Positions 20,917 through 31,761 of a stretch of 64,000 nucleotides of DNA are shown here, one piece after another. The notes under the pieces are model-generated. The model saw only the letters and a list, made by a program, of their open reading frames with translations. It was not told where the DNA came from and did no database searches. Within the stretch, counting starts at the first letter, position 1. The number at the start of each line of letters is the position of its first letter. The stretch covers positions 310,001 through 374,000 of the forward strand of contig JAGPYM010000008.1 of NCBI GenBank assembly GCA_020736575.1, given 5' to 3'. The position numbers and the translations under genes were made by a program. This DNA is from Thelonectria olida (taxonomy: Eukaryota; Ascomycota; Sordariomycetes; Hypocreales; Nectriaceae).

Positions 20917-22708
20917 TCACTCCGACTTCCCGCTATTCGGCTTGAGTTCCGCCTCAATGGCCAGAGCCTCCGTCTTTAGCCCAGCAAGCTGGCTCTCAAT
21001 GCTCTCTAGCTTGGAGCTCGCAGCCGATTCAGCTTCAGTCAATTCAGCTTCAATCGACTCAACTCCAGTCGACTGAGCTTCACTTGACTCAGCTTCAGCC
21101 GACTTAACTTCAATCGATTCAGCTTCAGTCGATTTAGCCTCAGTCAACTCAATTCCGGTCACTTCAGCTTCAGCCGACTCAACCTCAGTCGACGCGGCTT
21201 CAGCCTCGGCCAAAACCGATGACTGGCTGCTATTGAGCTCAACCTCAAGGTCAAGAGCCTTCACCTCCGCTTGAAGCAGCTGCTCTTCAATGCTCGCCAA
21301 GTTGTGGCCCGTCGTCGACTCTGTCGAGCTTTCCACGGCCGTCTCGCCCAGCATGCTCACCATCTCTGCCTCGGTTACTTCCACCTCCTGGCCGTCATAC
21401 TTCTCTCGGAGAAGCTTCTGCTCGTCCTCGCTGAAACCCGTAACGTTCTGCTGGACTCGGCCCATGACCGCCTTTCTCTCCTCAATCACCAGCTTGGTCT
21501 CCTTTCGCATGTGACGCTCAATGTCTTCAGGGTTGTTCCACGAGATCTTATTCCTGGCCGCATCCGCAAGTCTTCGCTTCTGGCCAGCTTCACCGGCACG
21601 GCCCAGAACGCCAGCAACAACACCCATAGATCGGAGGCTGTGAGAATGTCAGTTTCACTGATGCCACATATAAGTCAGTAAACCCGTACCTGTCATCGTT
21701 CGCGGGGATGGTGTAAGTAACCCATGAGGGGTCCGCGTTAGTATCAATCACACCAATGGTGGGAATGCTCTTCAGACCACACTCGTAAAGAAGGGTGTAG
21801 TTCTCCAGAGGGTTCAAACAAACAACCAAGTCTGGCAACAGAGGTCGAGCAGAGCCTCTGTACTTGTCAAAGCCATCCAGTTCCTTGTCCTGGTGATCCA
21901 CCACCTTCGTGCCATGCATTGCCAGAATGACATCTCGGTTCGTGATGCCTCCAGGGGTCCACTTGGTGAACAGATGGCAAGCTCCTGCGAGCTCAGCGGC
22001 CCTGGTCACAATCTCCATCTGGCCCTTTCTGGTGCCCACAAATAGAATCAGACCTCCACCGTAAGCAACCTCCTCCACCACACGAGCTGCACGCCGAAGA
22101 TGAGCCGCCGTCGTCTCGAGGGAGATAACATGAATACCATCACGCACGCCATAGATGTATCGCGAGTTGGCCGGGTTCCAGAGCGAGGTGCTGTGCCCCA
22201 AGTGTGTTTGCGAGGCCATGAGGAGTTCAAGCGTGACATCCTCGGGTCTGGGAGGGTTGCTGATCAATTCAGTCGGAACGTAGCGGCGCTCAACCTGGGA
22301 TCCGAGGCTTCGAGTGGCATCCTGGATACGTCGGAAGCTGGCGTACTGCTGGGCCGGAGTTGCGGCCTTGGCGGCGGCAGTTTGGTGACTAGTTGTCCAG
22401 GCCTTGCCCTTGTGCTCGTGGGCAGAGTCGGTTGCGAGGGATAGAATGGTGTCTTGCACGACTCTCTGCTTCTTTCGAGACGCGGAAACGATCTTCGGAG
22501 GTCCAGCGGCGGGTTGGTTGACGGACCACGACGAGTCCTGCGTCTGGGCGGGAGTCTGGGCCGTTGTCTCGGTGGAAAGCTGTCGGAGGAGCGCCTTGGA
22601 GATGGGAGACGGCAATGTGCGGCGGCCTTGATGATGTCAGTACGTTTTTTATACACAATTGGTGTCAATTGACTCACCATGCCGCACGGCAGCGTTCCTC
22701 ACAATCAT
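20917..22708 (-). CDS. MRP4: Mitochondrial small ribosomal subunit protein uS2m (Mrp4)
   Basis: Mitochondrial ribosomal protein of the bacterial S2 family. Exons 22708-22678, 22626-21690 and 21637-20917 give 562 aa; introns are 51 and 52 bp. The 31-nt first exon plus the splice gives MIVRNAAVRHGRRTLPSP, an Arg-rich presequence, and fixes the start at 22708. S2 motifs: LLMASQTHLGHSTSLWNPANS, YIYGVRDGIHVISLE, ILFVGTRKGQMEIV, HLFTKWTPGGITNRD, PDLVVCLNPLENY, SIPTIGVIDTNADPSWVTYTIPANDD and SLRSMGVVAGVLGRAG. After the S2 core there is a helical region and a Glu/Ser/Ala-rich tail of degenerate five-residue repeats (about residues 465-530). The tail is far longer than in bacterial S2. It lies tandemly with the CBS/PB1 gene. 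Confidence 0.92.
21015..21213 (-). repeat. Degenerate 15-bp tandem repeat in the uS2m tail
   Basis: About 13 imperfect copies of a 15-bp unit. On the plus strand it reads roughly GACTCAGCTTCAGTC; in the protein it gives a five-residue unit such as STEAE/SIEVK/SAEAE/SSEAQ. The unit length is a multiple of three and all copies stay in frame. Confidence 0.8.
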
Positions 22709-23065
22709 GGCGAATGCTTTGGCGGGTGCTCAGATGTCTTGATGGTCGTTCGACCATGTCCAAATTTTGGCCAAGGTAACGGCTTCGGGAACGAGATTTT
22801 CCGGGCCCGTCCAACCAACAACACCACCACGGCCCAGGAGGCAAGGTCGCAAGAATATCCAACAGAAACTGACAGAAAGGTAATTCATCTTCATTATCGA
22901 GAAAAACAAGCAAAAAGTCAATCGAATGTTTTCACAAAGGGAATGAATTGAATTAAACTTGTGGGGTAATATCTAGAGACACAAATTTTCTACCTATCTA
23001 CAATCTCCAGTCTCCGCGGTCTTCATCATGTCATTATCAGGTTAGGTTCCCAGGCGTGTGTTTCT
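22709..23065. other. uS2m promoter and 3' region of the CBS/PB1 gene
   Basis: 357 bp, no gene seen; A/T-rich between 22900 and 23000. Confidence 0.5.
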
Positions 23066-25225
23066 TTATCGGCTGGTAGCTCTCGAGATGGTGAAGACGC
23101 CGATAATCACCACCGCCAAGGTGACGATAGCACCAGGAAGAAGGAGTTCGTTGGGCACACCAGCAATGACCTGCTCAGGGAGGGGAGGAGGAGGAGCAGC
23201 CCTCGTCCGCCGGTGTCTATGCAAGGTGGAGCCTGCATCATCATCATCCTCTTCCTCTTCCTCGAGGTCTTCGTCGTCCTCCTCTGGCCACCACTTGCGC
23301 CGCTCGCGGAGACCAGCTGTTCCAGATGGGGTTGGGAGAGAAATTTCAGGAGTTGTGACTGGGGGCTTCTCAGGATCGTGAACGAAGAGATCCACCTTGT
23401 CATGCCGGTCCTGACGAGCGAGCAAGACGGCTTCAACCAAGTCATGATTGGTAGTGATGGATACGGAGTCTCCTTCGTCATCCAGATAGCTCAGAGCAAA
23501 TCCGGCACCAGTGACCTTGCCATCTTCAACAGTAGGAACACCACCAATGCTGTCCGCCTCATTGCCAAGCTTCGCAGCAACGGCTGACACAAAGGTTTCC
23601 ATACCATCCATAGCAATAATCTTGACACGGTGCACACGGCCAGATGGCGCCTTAAACTTGAAGGCAAAGGGGCGTTCTTCGGGAAGTTGAGCCTCAATAC
23701 CCTCGGGGATAGTAGATCGAGCGGGAGAATCAAGGCCAACGTGTGAAGCCGAGTCTCCCGGGGCGACACTGTCGCCGTGGCGGTCACGGACCACATCTGG
23801 GGATGTCAGACGCGAGCCAAGGTTGGTATTTTGCATATGACTGCCCTCGCCAGACATCATAGATTCGGTCTCATTGTCCAAGGAAAGCCAGAACTTGTTC
23901 CAGGCAGGCCCCTCGTCATTGTTGTTAGCCATGCTGTTGATTTGTTCCAGAGTGGCGTAGGTGAGCTTGAGGACATCGACCATGCCGACAATCTCGCCGC
24001 TCTCATTCATGACGGGGAGGTTGAGATAGTGACCATCTAAATCGATTAGATTAGCGATAAGTCTAATTCCAGATCCAGAGGGTACATACCGTGCATCTTG
24101 CGGAGAGCCGCCTGGAGTGTCATGTCCATGGGAGCAAAGTCGGGGTGAGGTGTCATGACACGCACAACACTGCAATTGGCTGGGTCGAGACCAGGGGCAA
24201 TAACTCGGAGGACCACGTCCTTGCTGGTGAAGATACCAGTAATGGCTCCCTGGTCCTGGACGAGAACAGCGGTAGTGCGGTTCTCCTTCATGAGCTGAGC
24301 AGCCTCCTTGACCGAGGTTCTCACACTAACTGTGGTGGGGGGGATGCCATTGAGGACCGTCTCCAAGGTGGGGCCAGACATCTTGCTACGCAACGCCTCA
24401 ACGTACTGGATAATCTGCTGAGGCTGGGAAGAACCCAGTTCGGATTGAACGCCCTCGAGGGCATCGTATAGTTTTCGCGAGGATGAATAGGCCCGCTCGA
24501 GTTTCTCCATGGCATCGTAGAAACACTTGGTAATATCCAACACACCAGAAATGTCCTGATTCTCATCCATGACGGGGAGATGGCGGAAACCCTTTCGAAC
24601 CATCAGGTCCAGAGCATCTGTAGCGCTAGTATCGGTTCGAGCACAGAGAGGGTTCTTGGTCATAATTTCGGCAATGGTGACATTTGCGGCCTTTGCTCCA
24701 GTTCCCACCACGCGGAACGCAAGATCCTTGGCGGTGAAGATACCGGCGATTCGGTCGTCGTCGTCGGTGACGAGGACACAGTCCTCTCGCTTGGCGGCCA
24801 TCAGCTGAGCAGCCTCGGAGACGGTGGTTGCGGGCTTGATCTGGAGAGCCGGGCTTGGCTTGAGGGCGAGGACGGTGCCCGGAGGGGCTTTTCGGGTATG
24901 TCGAGCTCGGCTCGTGAGGTGTTTCTTCTTGGATAGGTCATTTTCGAGTTTCCGTCGGATAGCCTGTGTGAGCATTGGTTAGTATAGAGCGGACAGTAAG
25001 ATAATAAGAGCCGTCTTAAGAGAAAGGAAGCAGGAGTGGATAACTGACTTCATCACGCTTAGACTGCTTCTGGCGACTGGCGCTGACAGAGGAACTGGCT
25101 TCGGCGGGCTGGGGCGTTTGGTCGAGGACGGGACGAGGAATGCCGGAACTGGAAGGGCTATTGCCAAAGGGAATGGCGCCACGGCCCTGACGGGTGGGCG
25201 TGCCTCTCATAGTGTTGCCAGACAT
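23066..25225 (-). CDS. Four-CBS, PB1-domain and C-terminal membrane-anchor protein
   Basis: Signalling-type protein of a fungal family annotated as CBS and PB1 domain-containing. Exons 25225-25049, 24963-24090 and 24036-23066 give 673 aa; introns are 85 and 53 bp. The N-terminus is Ser/Pro-rich and basic. Four CBS motifs follow as two Bateman modules: TVSEAAQLMAAKREDCVLVT with IAGIFTAKDLAFRV; NPLCARTDTSATDALDLMV with HLPVMDENQDISGVLDITK; TVSVRTSVKEAAQLMKENR with ITGIFTSKDVVLRVI; and APMDMTLQAALRKMH with YLNLPVMNESGEIVGMVDV. A PB1 fold lies at about 472-575 (FAFKFKAPSGRVHRVKI, VSITTNHDLVEAVLLAR). An acidic stretch follows, then a single hydrophobic segment near 647-667 (LLLPGAIVTLAVVIIGVFTI) that suggests a tail anchor. 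CBS pairs usually bind adenosyl nucleotides. The exact role is unknown. Confidence 0.9.
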
Positions 25226-27666
25226 GGCGGCGGGCGTGCAAGCTTGGTGGCCAGCAAGAAGATGTGACGGGGCGGTATAGAGGGACAATTGGCACAAGCA
25301 AAGGCGGCGAGAGCTGAAGTCACAGAGGACGTTGAGAATGGCGGAGCGACTGCAGAAGAATAAGATGCCCAGTCAGCCAGCCAATGGCAGTGGCAGAGAT
25401 GAGGGTTGGGCGTGAAATGGGGTGATGTTGAAAGGGTCGGCAGATGGAGGTGAGTGACCTGGGTCCCGGTGCTTTCCCTCCTCCCTCAGGTGGGCTCCCT
25501 GTTCAGTGACACCTCTTTTTTGGGAACGTTGTCGCGGCGACTGACCTTTTGGCCCTGACTTATTTGGTGAGTACTGCTTGCTGTGATTGGTTGTGTGTGC
25601 GAGGCTAGGCCAGACTGGTACAGTAACTTGCCTGTTTGTGTGCATCTTCCGACTGTCAATTTGCACGTGTTGACTTTTTTTTTTTTTTTTTTGGCCCTTC
25701 CCCTCGACTTCTCGTGACTTGTATAAGTCGTCATGTGTGCAATTGGCCGTGACTAAAACGACCTCCCCTGCGCATTCCTTTGGTTAGTCAATATGCAAGG
25801 AATAGGCTGCCTTCCAAGTGCCTTTCTTATCTGATCTTCCTCGATTTCCTCATCTGGGTCGATTCGATGCAACCAAAGCTACCCTTGAAACTGAGAGCTG
25901 ACCGTCCAGACTAAAAGCTGGCGTCCTGCATGAACTCCACGAACGATAACACCAAACTCTTAAGCCCTCCACGACAAGGGAAAAAGCATGAACACGTCAG
26001 AGACAACCACAACTCTTCACCGCTCAAAGGATGGCCGTTTATTACTCGCAAATGCCCCCTTCAATTGGTTGTTGTTGGATTGTTTCCTTGTTTTCCATCA
26101 ACACAAGCTCATTAGCTCGTGTGTAGGGTAACCAGCCTCTAGATTTGTTTACTTGATCTTGTTGGTGCTGCTCTTCTCTGCCGAAGTATGGAGTGTATCA
26201 TTGTGAGAAGTTTGGATTCTCTGCTTCGCCCGAGTTACTTGCTATGTTGCTCTAAGCCAAAAATAGCTGGCCCAAATCACAGCCAAGCATGACTCTCGAT
26301 CTAAGTTTCCCTTGAAGATGGCGCTTTCAGGCGGAGGCTAGTCGCCTTGATCTGAGCAACATCGCAAGCGCCTGTGTAAGCTGTCTGTGCTGTCCAAGAA
26401 ACAACAGCTCCAAGCTACATACCCCGGTCGACTGCTCTTGGGAATTCCATCGTAAACTCTGCCACATGCGGTAGGCGGGGTAGTCAGCTCGTTTCGTCTT
26501 GTGCATGTAAGTTAAACAGCCAACATAAGATCGAAACACGGCCCCCCCGACCTATGAGCAGTACCCTGTCCTTCTGACTCTTTCGTTGGGGGGACGTTAA
26601 TGGCTATGGAATGGTAGGGAGACGCAAAAGACGCTCATGCGATATGATGTGTGAACCTATCTATCTGCACCAAAGATAGAGCACTGCCCCGACACCATTG
26701 TCAAGCTCTCCAACGCAACGGACTCTGGCTGCCTACCTGCCTGGTATGGAGACTACCGCCGACTTCCTACATGAGCGTAGCTCGACACGAAGGAGACCTG
26801 AAACTAGAACGCTGCGGTATCACGCGCGCAGTTGAACCGTTGCTACTGGCGGACGTTGCGATCCGAAGCGCAGCTGGAATTCCATCCGGTCGCGGGGCAG
26901 CCCGAACAAGCGCTGGGTCAACGGAACAGCGCTTCAACGATAACAATTATAGCGATGCTATGGCGGGCGGCTAAGAAGACGAGTCGTGAGAGAGACGGAT
27001 GATTGCAGGAGAGGTGCAGAAAAGGGAGGCGATGCATGGGCCGTACAGGAGCTCAAGCTTTGCTTTTGCCAGCCGCTGTCACGGACGGGAAGATTTTATC
27101 ATATTAGCTGAAAAAAAGCCTTCAAGGTGCAATTGGACTTTGGCCATGTCTGAGAATTGGCCTCATTAGCCGCCCCCTGGTGACGCGGTGGTGCGATGCG
27201 ACGGGGGGCAGATGAGCGCCCGGCGTTGCTGTGGCGACGCACGGAGCCAAGTCAACAGTGGCCGTAAGCCTTTACAACACCAACGGAACCCAGACTGATT
27301 ACCTCAGAACCGACCTTTGCGATCTCTACCACATCCTCTAGTACTCCATCCACACCCAGTCCCATCCCATCCTAGGGAAGACAACTCTCATCGAGGCCAG
27401 CCTCTAAACAAACCATCTCTCTCGCCTGAATAAGGCCATATCACACTTCTTCCGCTTAACGCCAGGTCGACTTCATCTGAGGACGACCCTACGTTTAATC
27501 TAGCCCGGCGTTCTGTGCTTGCGCTGCGTGAGGTACGCATCAACCGCAAAAGGAGCTCAACAGGCATACTGACTCTGATGCCTCGCAGTTTCGGCCCTAT
27601 AGGTTCCGACGACAACCCTAGACCGACGACAATTCCCTTCCGGACTCCCCTTGCGACAAATTAAAG
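25226..27666. other. Divergent intergenic region before the Ace2-type gene
   Basis: 2.4 kb between divergent genes. No protein gene supported on either strand; a 107-codon frame near 26651-26974 has no domain character. Contains an 18-T run (25675-25692). The last 400 bp are pyrimidine/A-rich leader typical of a long 5' UTR of a transcription-factor gene. Confidence 0.5.
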
Positions 27667-30255
27667 ATGAATTCCAATCCCAACGGGCTCCGTGCTCGAC
27701 AGAAGCAACACCGACGCCAACATTCGACGCCGAATGCCTTTGGAGGATCGAGAATCGTTCTGCCCAACAACACACATCGACCAGCCGCTGGCCACCGCCG
27801 CGGTCTCAGCTTGGATATCCGACAACAATCCAATGCGACATCATCAACACAAGGGCAGAACTACATGGTAAGTACAGCTACTAACAACACAGGATTAGCA
27901 AATAATCCGCAGCATCATGTTCTGCGAGAAGCGCAGCAGCAACGCCTCCAAGCACGACCGGGCCCCCACAGTTCTTATGGCAATGTGAATGTGGCGTTGA
28001 GCGGAAACACGCAATACATGGCCTCTCCCAATGGAACCCCCCAGACTCAACAGTTTGACCCATCCAGCTTTGACATTAACAACATCTCGTTTGATGCTTA
28101 CACTAGTCACATGAATGCCATGATGAGCAGAGGCCAAGCAGCCTACGGGGATAACATGATGGGAGGTAAGGACTTTGACATGTTTAACAATGATAGTGCC
28201 CTTTCGACGCCTACCTATATGAACTTCCCAGAGAGCCCTTCCGCCCAAGGATGGGCATCCGAGGGAGACACCTCTAGCACGAGGAAGGTTTCGCGAAGAA
28301 TCAGCAACGGAATCCTGGACCGAGTGAACAAGTTCGAGAACCTCCCAGAGGGTTTCGTAAACGGACAGGTGCCCAGCACGCCTCCAAACGGTATTGAGCA
28401 GAGTAAGTTGGACGGATCTGCCACATGTCAAGCCAAGCCGAAGCATTGTATTAACACAATAACAGATTATTGCCCCCCTACGCCGATTGAAACTCCCCAA
28501 GGCCGACTGGTAAAGACCGAGGCCACCCCCAACAGATTTAAGGACGGCTACGACGAGTCAATGGAAGAGACTATCAAGCCCGTGAGACATCGGGGCGGTA
28601 ACCGCCGTGCCCAGGCTATCTTCGAGGACATGCAAAAACAGTCTGAGGAAGCCGAGCAGCAACAATCTCTCGATTCCAACACCCGCAGATCCCTTACAAT
28701 GGAAAAGGCCAACAGCATCCACGGTCTGCCCCAGCAGACGCCTGACTTCATGAGCATGAACAACTTTAACAGCGAGTTCTTGCGGATTCAAAACAGCTTG
28801 GATATGAGCCAGCAGAGCCCTCAGCACATGCTACAGCAGCGGACCCAGCAGCTGTCGCAGCAATTCCCACAGCAGATGGCCCAGGCCTCGTTCGTCAACA
28901 CCTCATACACCCCTGAGCTCAACCCCTATCCGCTCAACGCCGAGTCTCTCTCCGCTCTGCCGTCAGCCCTCCCCTCAGACACCCTTTCTCGCCGTCAATC
29001 TCCTCACCGCCGAACCGACTCTCAAGCCAGCAGTATTAGCGCCGCTAGCATTGCTGATATCAACATTGAAGAGACAAAGAAGGAGACGGGCGTCACCCTC
29101 GAGGAGATCTCCAAGTTCATCCAGGGCCCCGATGCCTCAGACGGCAAGTGGACGTGTCTCTTTGAGAGCTGTGGCAAGAAGTTTGGTCGAAAGGAGAACA
29201 TCAAGTCACACGTTCAGACTCATCTCGACGATCGCCAGTATCAGTGCCCAAAGTGCCAGAAGTGCTTTGTTCGCCAGCACGATCTCAAGAGACACGCCAA
29301 GATTCACACCGGAGTCAAGCCTTACCCCTGCGAATGCGGAAACGACTTTGCTCGTCACGACGCTCTCACCCGGCATCGACAACGCGGCATGTGCATTGGC
29401 GCCTTTGACGGCATCGTACGGAAAACAGCCAAGCGAGGCCGTCCGAAGAAGAACCGCCCAGACATGGACACTCGCTTGGAGAAGTCTGCACGAACCCGCA
29501 AGAAGAACATGTCCATCAGCTCAATGTCGTCTATCTCTGGATGCTCTGACACGTCTTCTGTGAACACACCCGACGCGGAGTTCAACAACATGTTCGATAA
29601 CGTCGAGTCTATGGGAATGGGCTCTCAGACTCAACATTTCGCTTCGGGATCATCTGCGCCCATGACATCGATGCCTGGTCCAACTGTGACCGAGGAGGCC
29701 TCATCTCCCTCAGCCGTGAGTGGACCCGCCTACGTATCTCCTCGACTCTCATACGCCTCTCCCGGAGCCTACTACGCGGGCTCGCCCGGGCCTTCTTACG
29801 CCTCCTCCGGACCTTCCCATGCCTCTCCTGTACCCTCGTACGTTTCTCCCGAGATTCTTATGGAGGGGATTGCCATGAACCATGTGAGCCCTGCGAGAAG
29901 CGTTGCAAGCCAGTACAACACGCCCCCTGAGCTGTCACAGTCATCGTCGCCCACGCCCGCTCAAGTATTTGACGTCGATCCCAACTCATCCATCCACACC
30001 GACGACCTGACCGCTCTCTCTGGAACGAGCGCCCTCATGACATCTTCTACTTTGGACGGAGCCATGCCCTATGACATGGGCGCTGATGACGACGAGATGC
30101 TGAGACAATTCGCCAACGCTGGTGGCCTGGTCGCCCTAGACCGTGATTCCAGCATGTTGATGAACAAGTTTGATGAAGAGTTCGAAGACGCCGTCGAGAT
30201 GTTTACCAACAACAACGATACCAGCAACACCGACATCTTCTTCGACAATGCGTGA
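27667..30255 (+). CDS. ACE2: Ace2/Swi5-type C2H2 zinc-finger transcription factor
   Basis: Nuclear transcription factor of the Ace2/Swi5 family, which in fungi controls cell separation and cell-wall genes. The genomic frame is open for 862 codons. It nevertheless contains two probable introns whose lengths are multiples of three and which carry no stop: 27868-27912 (45 bp) and 28403-28465 (63 bp). Both have GTAAGT donors and AG acceptors; splicing both gives 826 aa. Three fingers lie at about codons 495-580 of the genomic frame. Finger 1 is CLFESCGKKFGRKENIKSHV, finger 2 is CPKCQKCFVRQHDLKRHAKI, and finger 3 is atypical, CECGNDFARHDALTRHRQRGMC-like with a final Cys, exactly the Ace2/Swi5 pattern. 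A Lys/Arg-rich stretch after the fingers is a likely nuclear signal. The rest is Gln/Ser/Pro-rich and disordered, with Ser-Pro sites. Confidence 0.88.
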   Translation: MNSNPNGLRARQKQHRRQHSTPNAFGGSRIVLPNNTHRPAAGHRRGLSLDIRQQSNATSSTQGQNYMVSTATNNTGLANNPQHHVLREAQQQRLQARPGPHSSYGNVNVALSGNTQYMASPNGTPQTQQFDPSSFDINNISFDAYTSHMNAMMSRGQAAYGDNMMGGKDFDMFNNDSALSTPTYMNFPESPSAQGWASEGDTSSTRKVSRRISNGILDRVNKFENLPEGFVNGQVPSTPPNGIEQSKLDGSATCQAKPKHCINTITDYCPPTPIETPQGRLVKTEATPNRFKDGYDESMEETIKPVRHRGGNRRAQAIFEDMQKQSEEAEQQQSLDSNTRRSLTMEKANSIHGLPQQTPDFMSMNNFNSEFLRIQNSLDMSQQSPQHMLQQRTQQLSQQFPQQMAQASFVNTSYTPELNPYPLNAESLSALPSALPSDTLSRRQSPHRRTDSQASSISAASIADINIEETKKETGVTLEEISKFIQGPDASDGKWTCLFESCGKKFGRKENIKSHVQTHLDDRQYQCPKCQKCFVRQHDLKRHAKIHTGVKPYPCECGNDFARHDALTRHRQRGMCIGAFDGIVRKTAKRGRPKKNRPDMDTRLEKSARTRKKNMSISSMSSISGCSDTSSVNTPDAEFNNMFDNVESMGMGSQTQHFASGSSAPMTSMPGPTVTEEASSPSAVSGPAYVSPRLSYASPGAYYAGSPGPSYASSGPSHASPVPSYVSPEILMEGIAMNHVSPARSVASQYNTPPELSQSSSPTPAQVFDVDPNSSIHTDDLTALSGTSALMTSSTLDGAMPYDMGADDDEMLRQFANAGGLVALDRDSSMLMNKFDEEFEDAVEMFTNNNDTSNTDIFFDNA

Positions 30256-31478
30256 AGTCACTGACGCCATTTCATCATTGCAGATTATCACATGACTGCA
30301 ACTCTTCATTTCGTCTCTCACCGCGCTAAAAAGTTTATGTCGTTGTCGAACGCCCAAATAATGACCTTTGGGTATCTTGATAGGCTACAATGAGCGAGCG
30401 AGCGAGTTTCACTGTTTTATTTCACGGCCTTCTATTCTTGAGACTTGGGTGCCTCACACACCCTTGCTCTTGTTGTTTGTTTTCTACCATTGGCGCAAAG
30501 ACCAGAAGACTTGTAATCAGCCGCGTGTTCTCGGAGGGGGCGCTTTCAAAAGGACGCTTGTGTTCAACTTCAGCCAAAAAGGGCTTGTACAACAGGAGGG
30601 GAGGGGGGCGGGTCATACGGGGATTTATAAATGTTTCGAATATGTGTTTATCATGGGTAAAATGGGAGGAAATGGAGTGTACATGGAGGAAGGCGAATCG
30701 GTCTTGGGTTTCTTCAAATAAAGCAAAGCGAAGGCGACTTCGAGGAGGACTGTGTGTCCTTATGTCGATGGCCTTCTGGTGGAGTTATAATGGGCTTTGC
30801 TTTTGGGTAGACAATTCAATGGGATATTGAAGTTGCTATTAACAAGATGAACTCTTTCTGGACATGTGAGGTAATGCTTGGCCAATAATGTTGAATAGAT
30901 GTGATTAATCTTGTCTGTTATTCTGCTCTAGCCATTATTTGATGACGCTATCGCCTTCGTCTTTTCACATGTCATGCGTGCCTGAGTTGTCAAAAAGATG
31001 GAAATTGTTGAGAACTCTGTTTGGAATGGGCTATCTGTTTTTGAAGTGCCTTAATGTGACGTTACAGTATTGAACATGATTGAGCCTATGTCGTCGTTTT
31101 TGATTTTATTTTGAATTCTTTTGTCTCTTACACTGGCATTTCCAGAATCAGGTATAGTCTAAATTGGTTACCTATCTCAAAGGAGTTTTCTGATATGGGC
31201 AGTGCGCGTATTGAGGATTTTGTTCGCCTGTTGTTCACTGTGTGCGGATACTGGGTCGATGATTGCTTTTCGATTATATATTAAACAACGAACGAATTCC
31301 TGAAGCAAACATGATTCGATTCCTCAATTCATATTGCTCTTGGTGCGGAGTTCGATGCTGGTGTGAGGTGAATGCCCCGGCATCCAAGCAAGACAGGACA
31401 CCATTTTCTAGCTTCCTCATTCTCTCATCCCTCTGGTACCCAGCTAACATTACAGTATAAAATCGACTTTTTCTTTTC

Positions 31479-31509
<31 letters not shown>

Positions 31510-31761
31510 TCACATCGTCAGCCGGTCTCACAACCTCGTCCCCTATCAAGAAGCAAAGGACGAACAGTGGCGAAGGAGGTGTGGCTGGTGATTGTGGCGG
31601 CAGAGCGCAGTGGGTTGTAACTGACCTAACCTGAACCTCGATTCCTCAAACAACTGCGAGCAACGACATCCCCTCAGTCTTCCAACCTCAACCTCCTCGA
31701 GAAATTTCATTTTTCGTTTCACTTCAAAGGGCATGAGGGAAGTCTCTGGAATTCCTTCATC
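30256..31761. other. Intergenic region between ACE2 and the DUF4470 gene
   Basis: 1.5 kb, no gene supported. It is A/T-rich between 30830 and 31330. It ends in a strong pyrimidine tract (about 31460-31511, T runs broken by single C) roughly 250 bp ahead of the next ATG, a common fungal promoter feature. Confidence 0.55.

Noticed and set aside
25675..25692. T18 run as a polymerase III terminator or a retroposon tail
   Set aside because: No A/B-box promoter or tRNA-like fold upstream, no target-site duplication seen; treated as a homopolymer.
26651..26974. 107-codon frame in the intergenic region before ACE2
   Set aside because: No domain, weak start context, and no splice-compatible neighbours.
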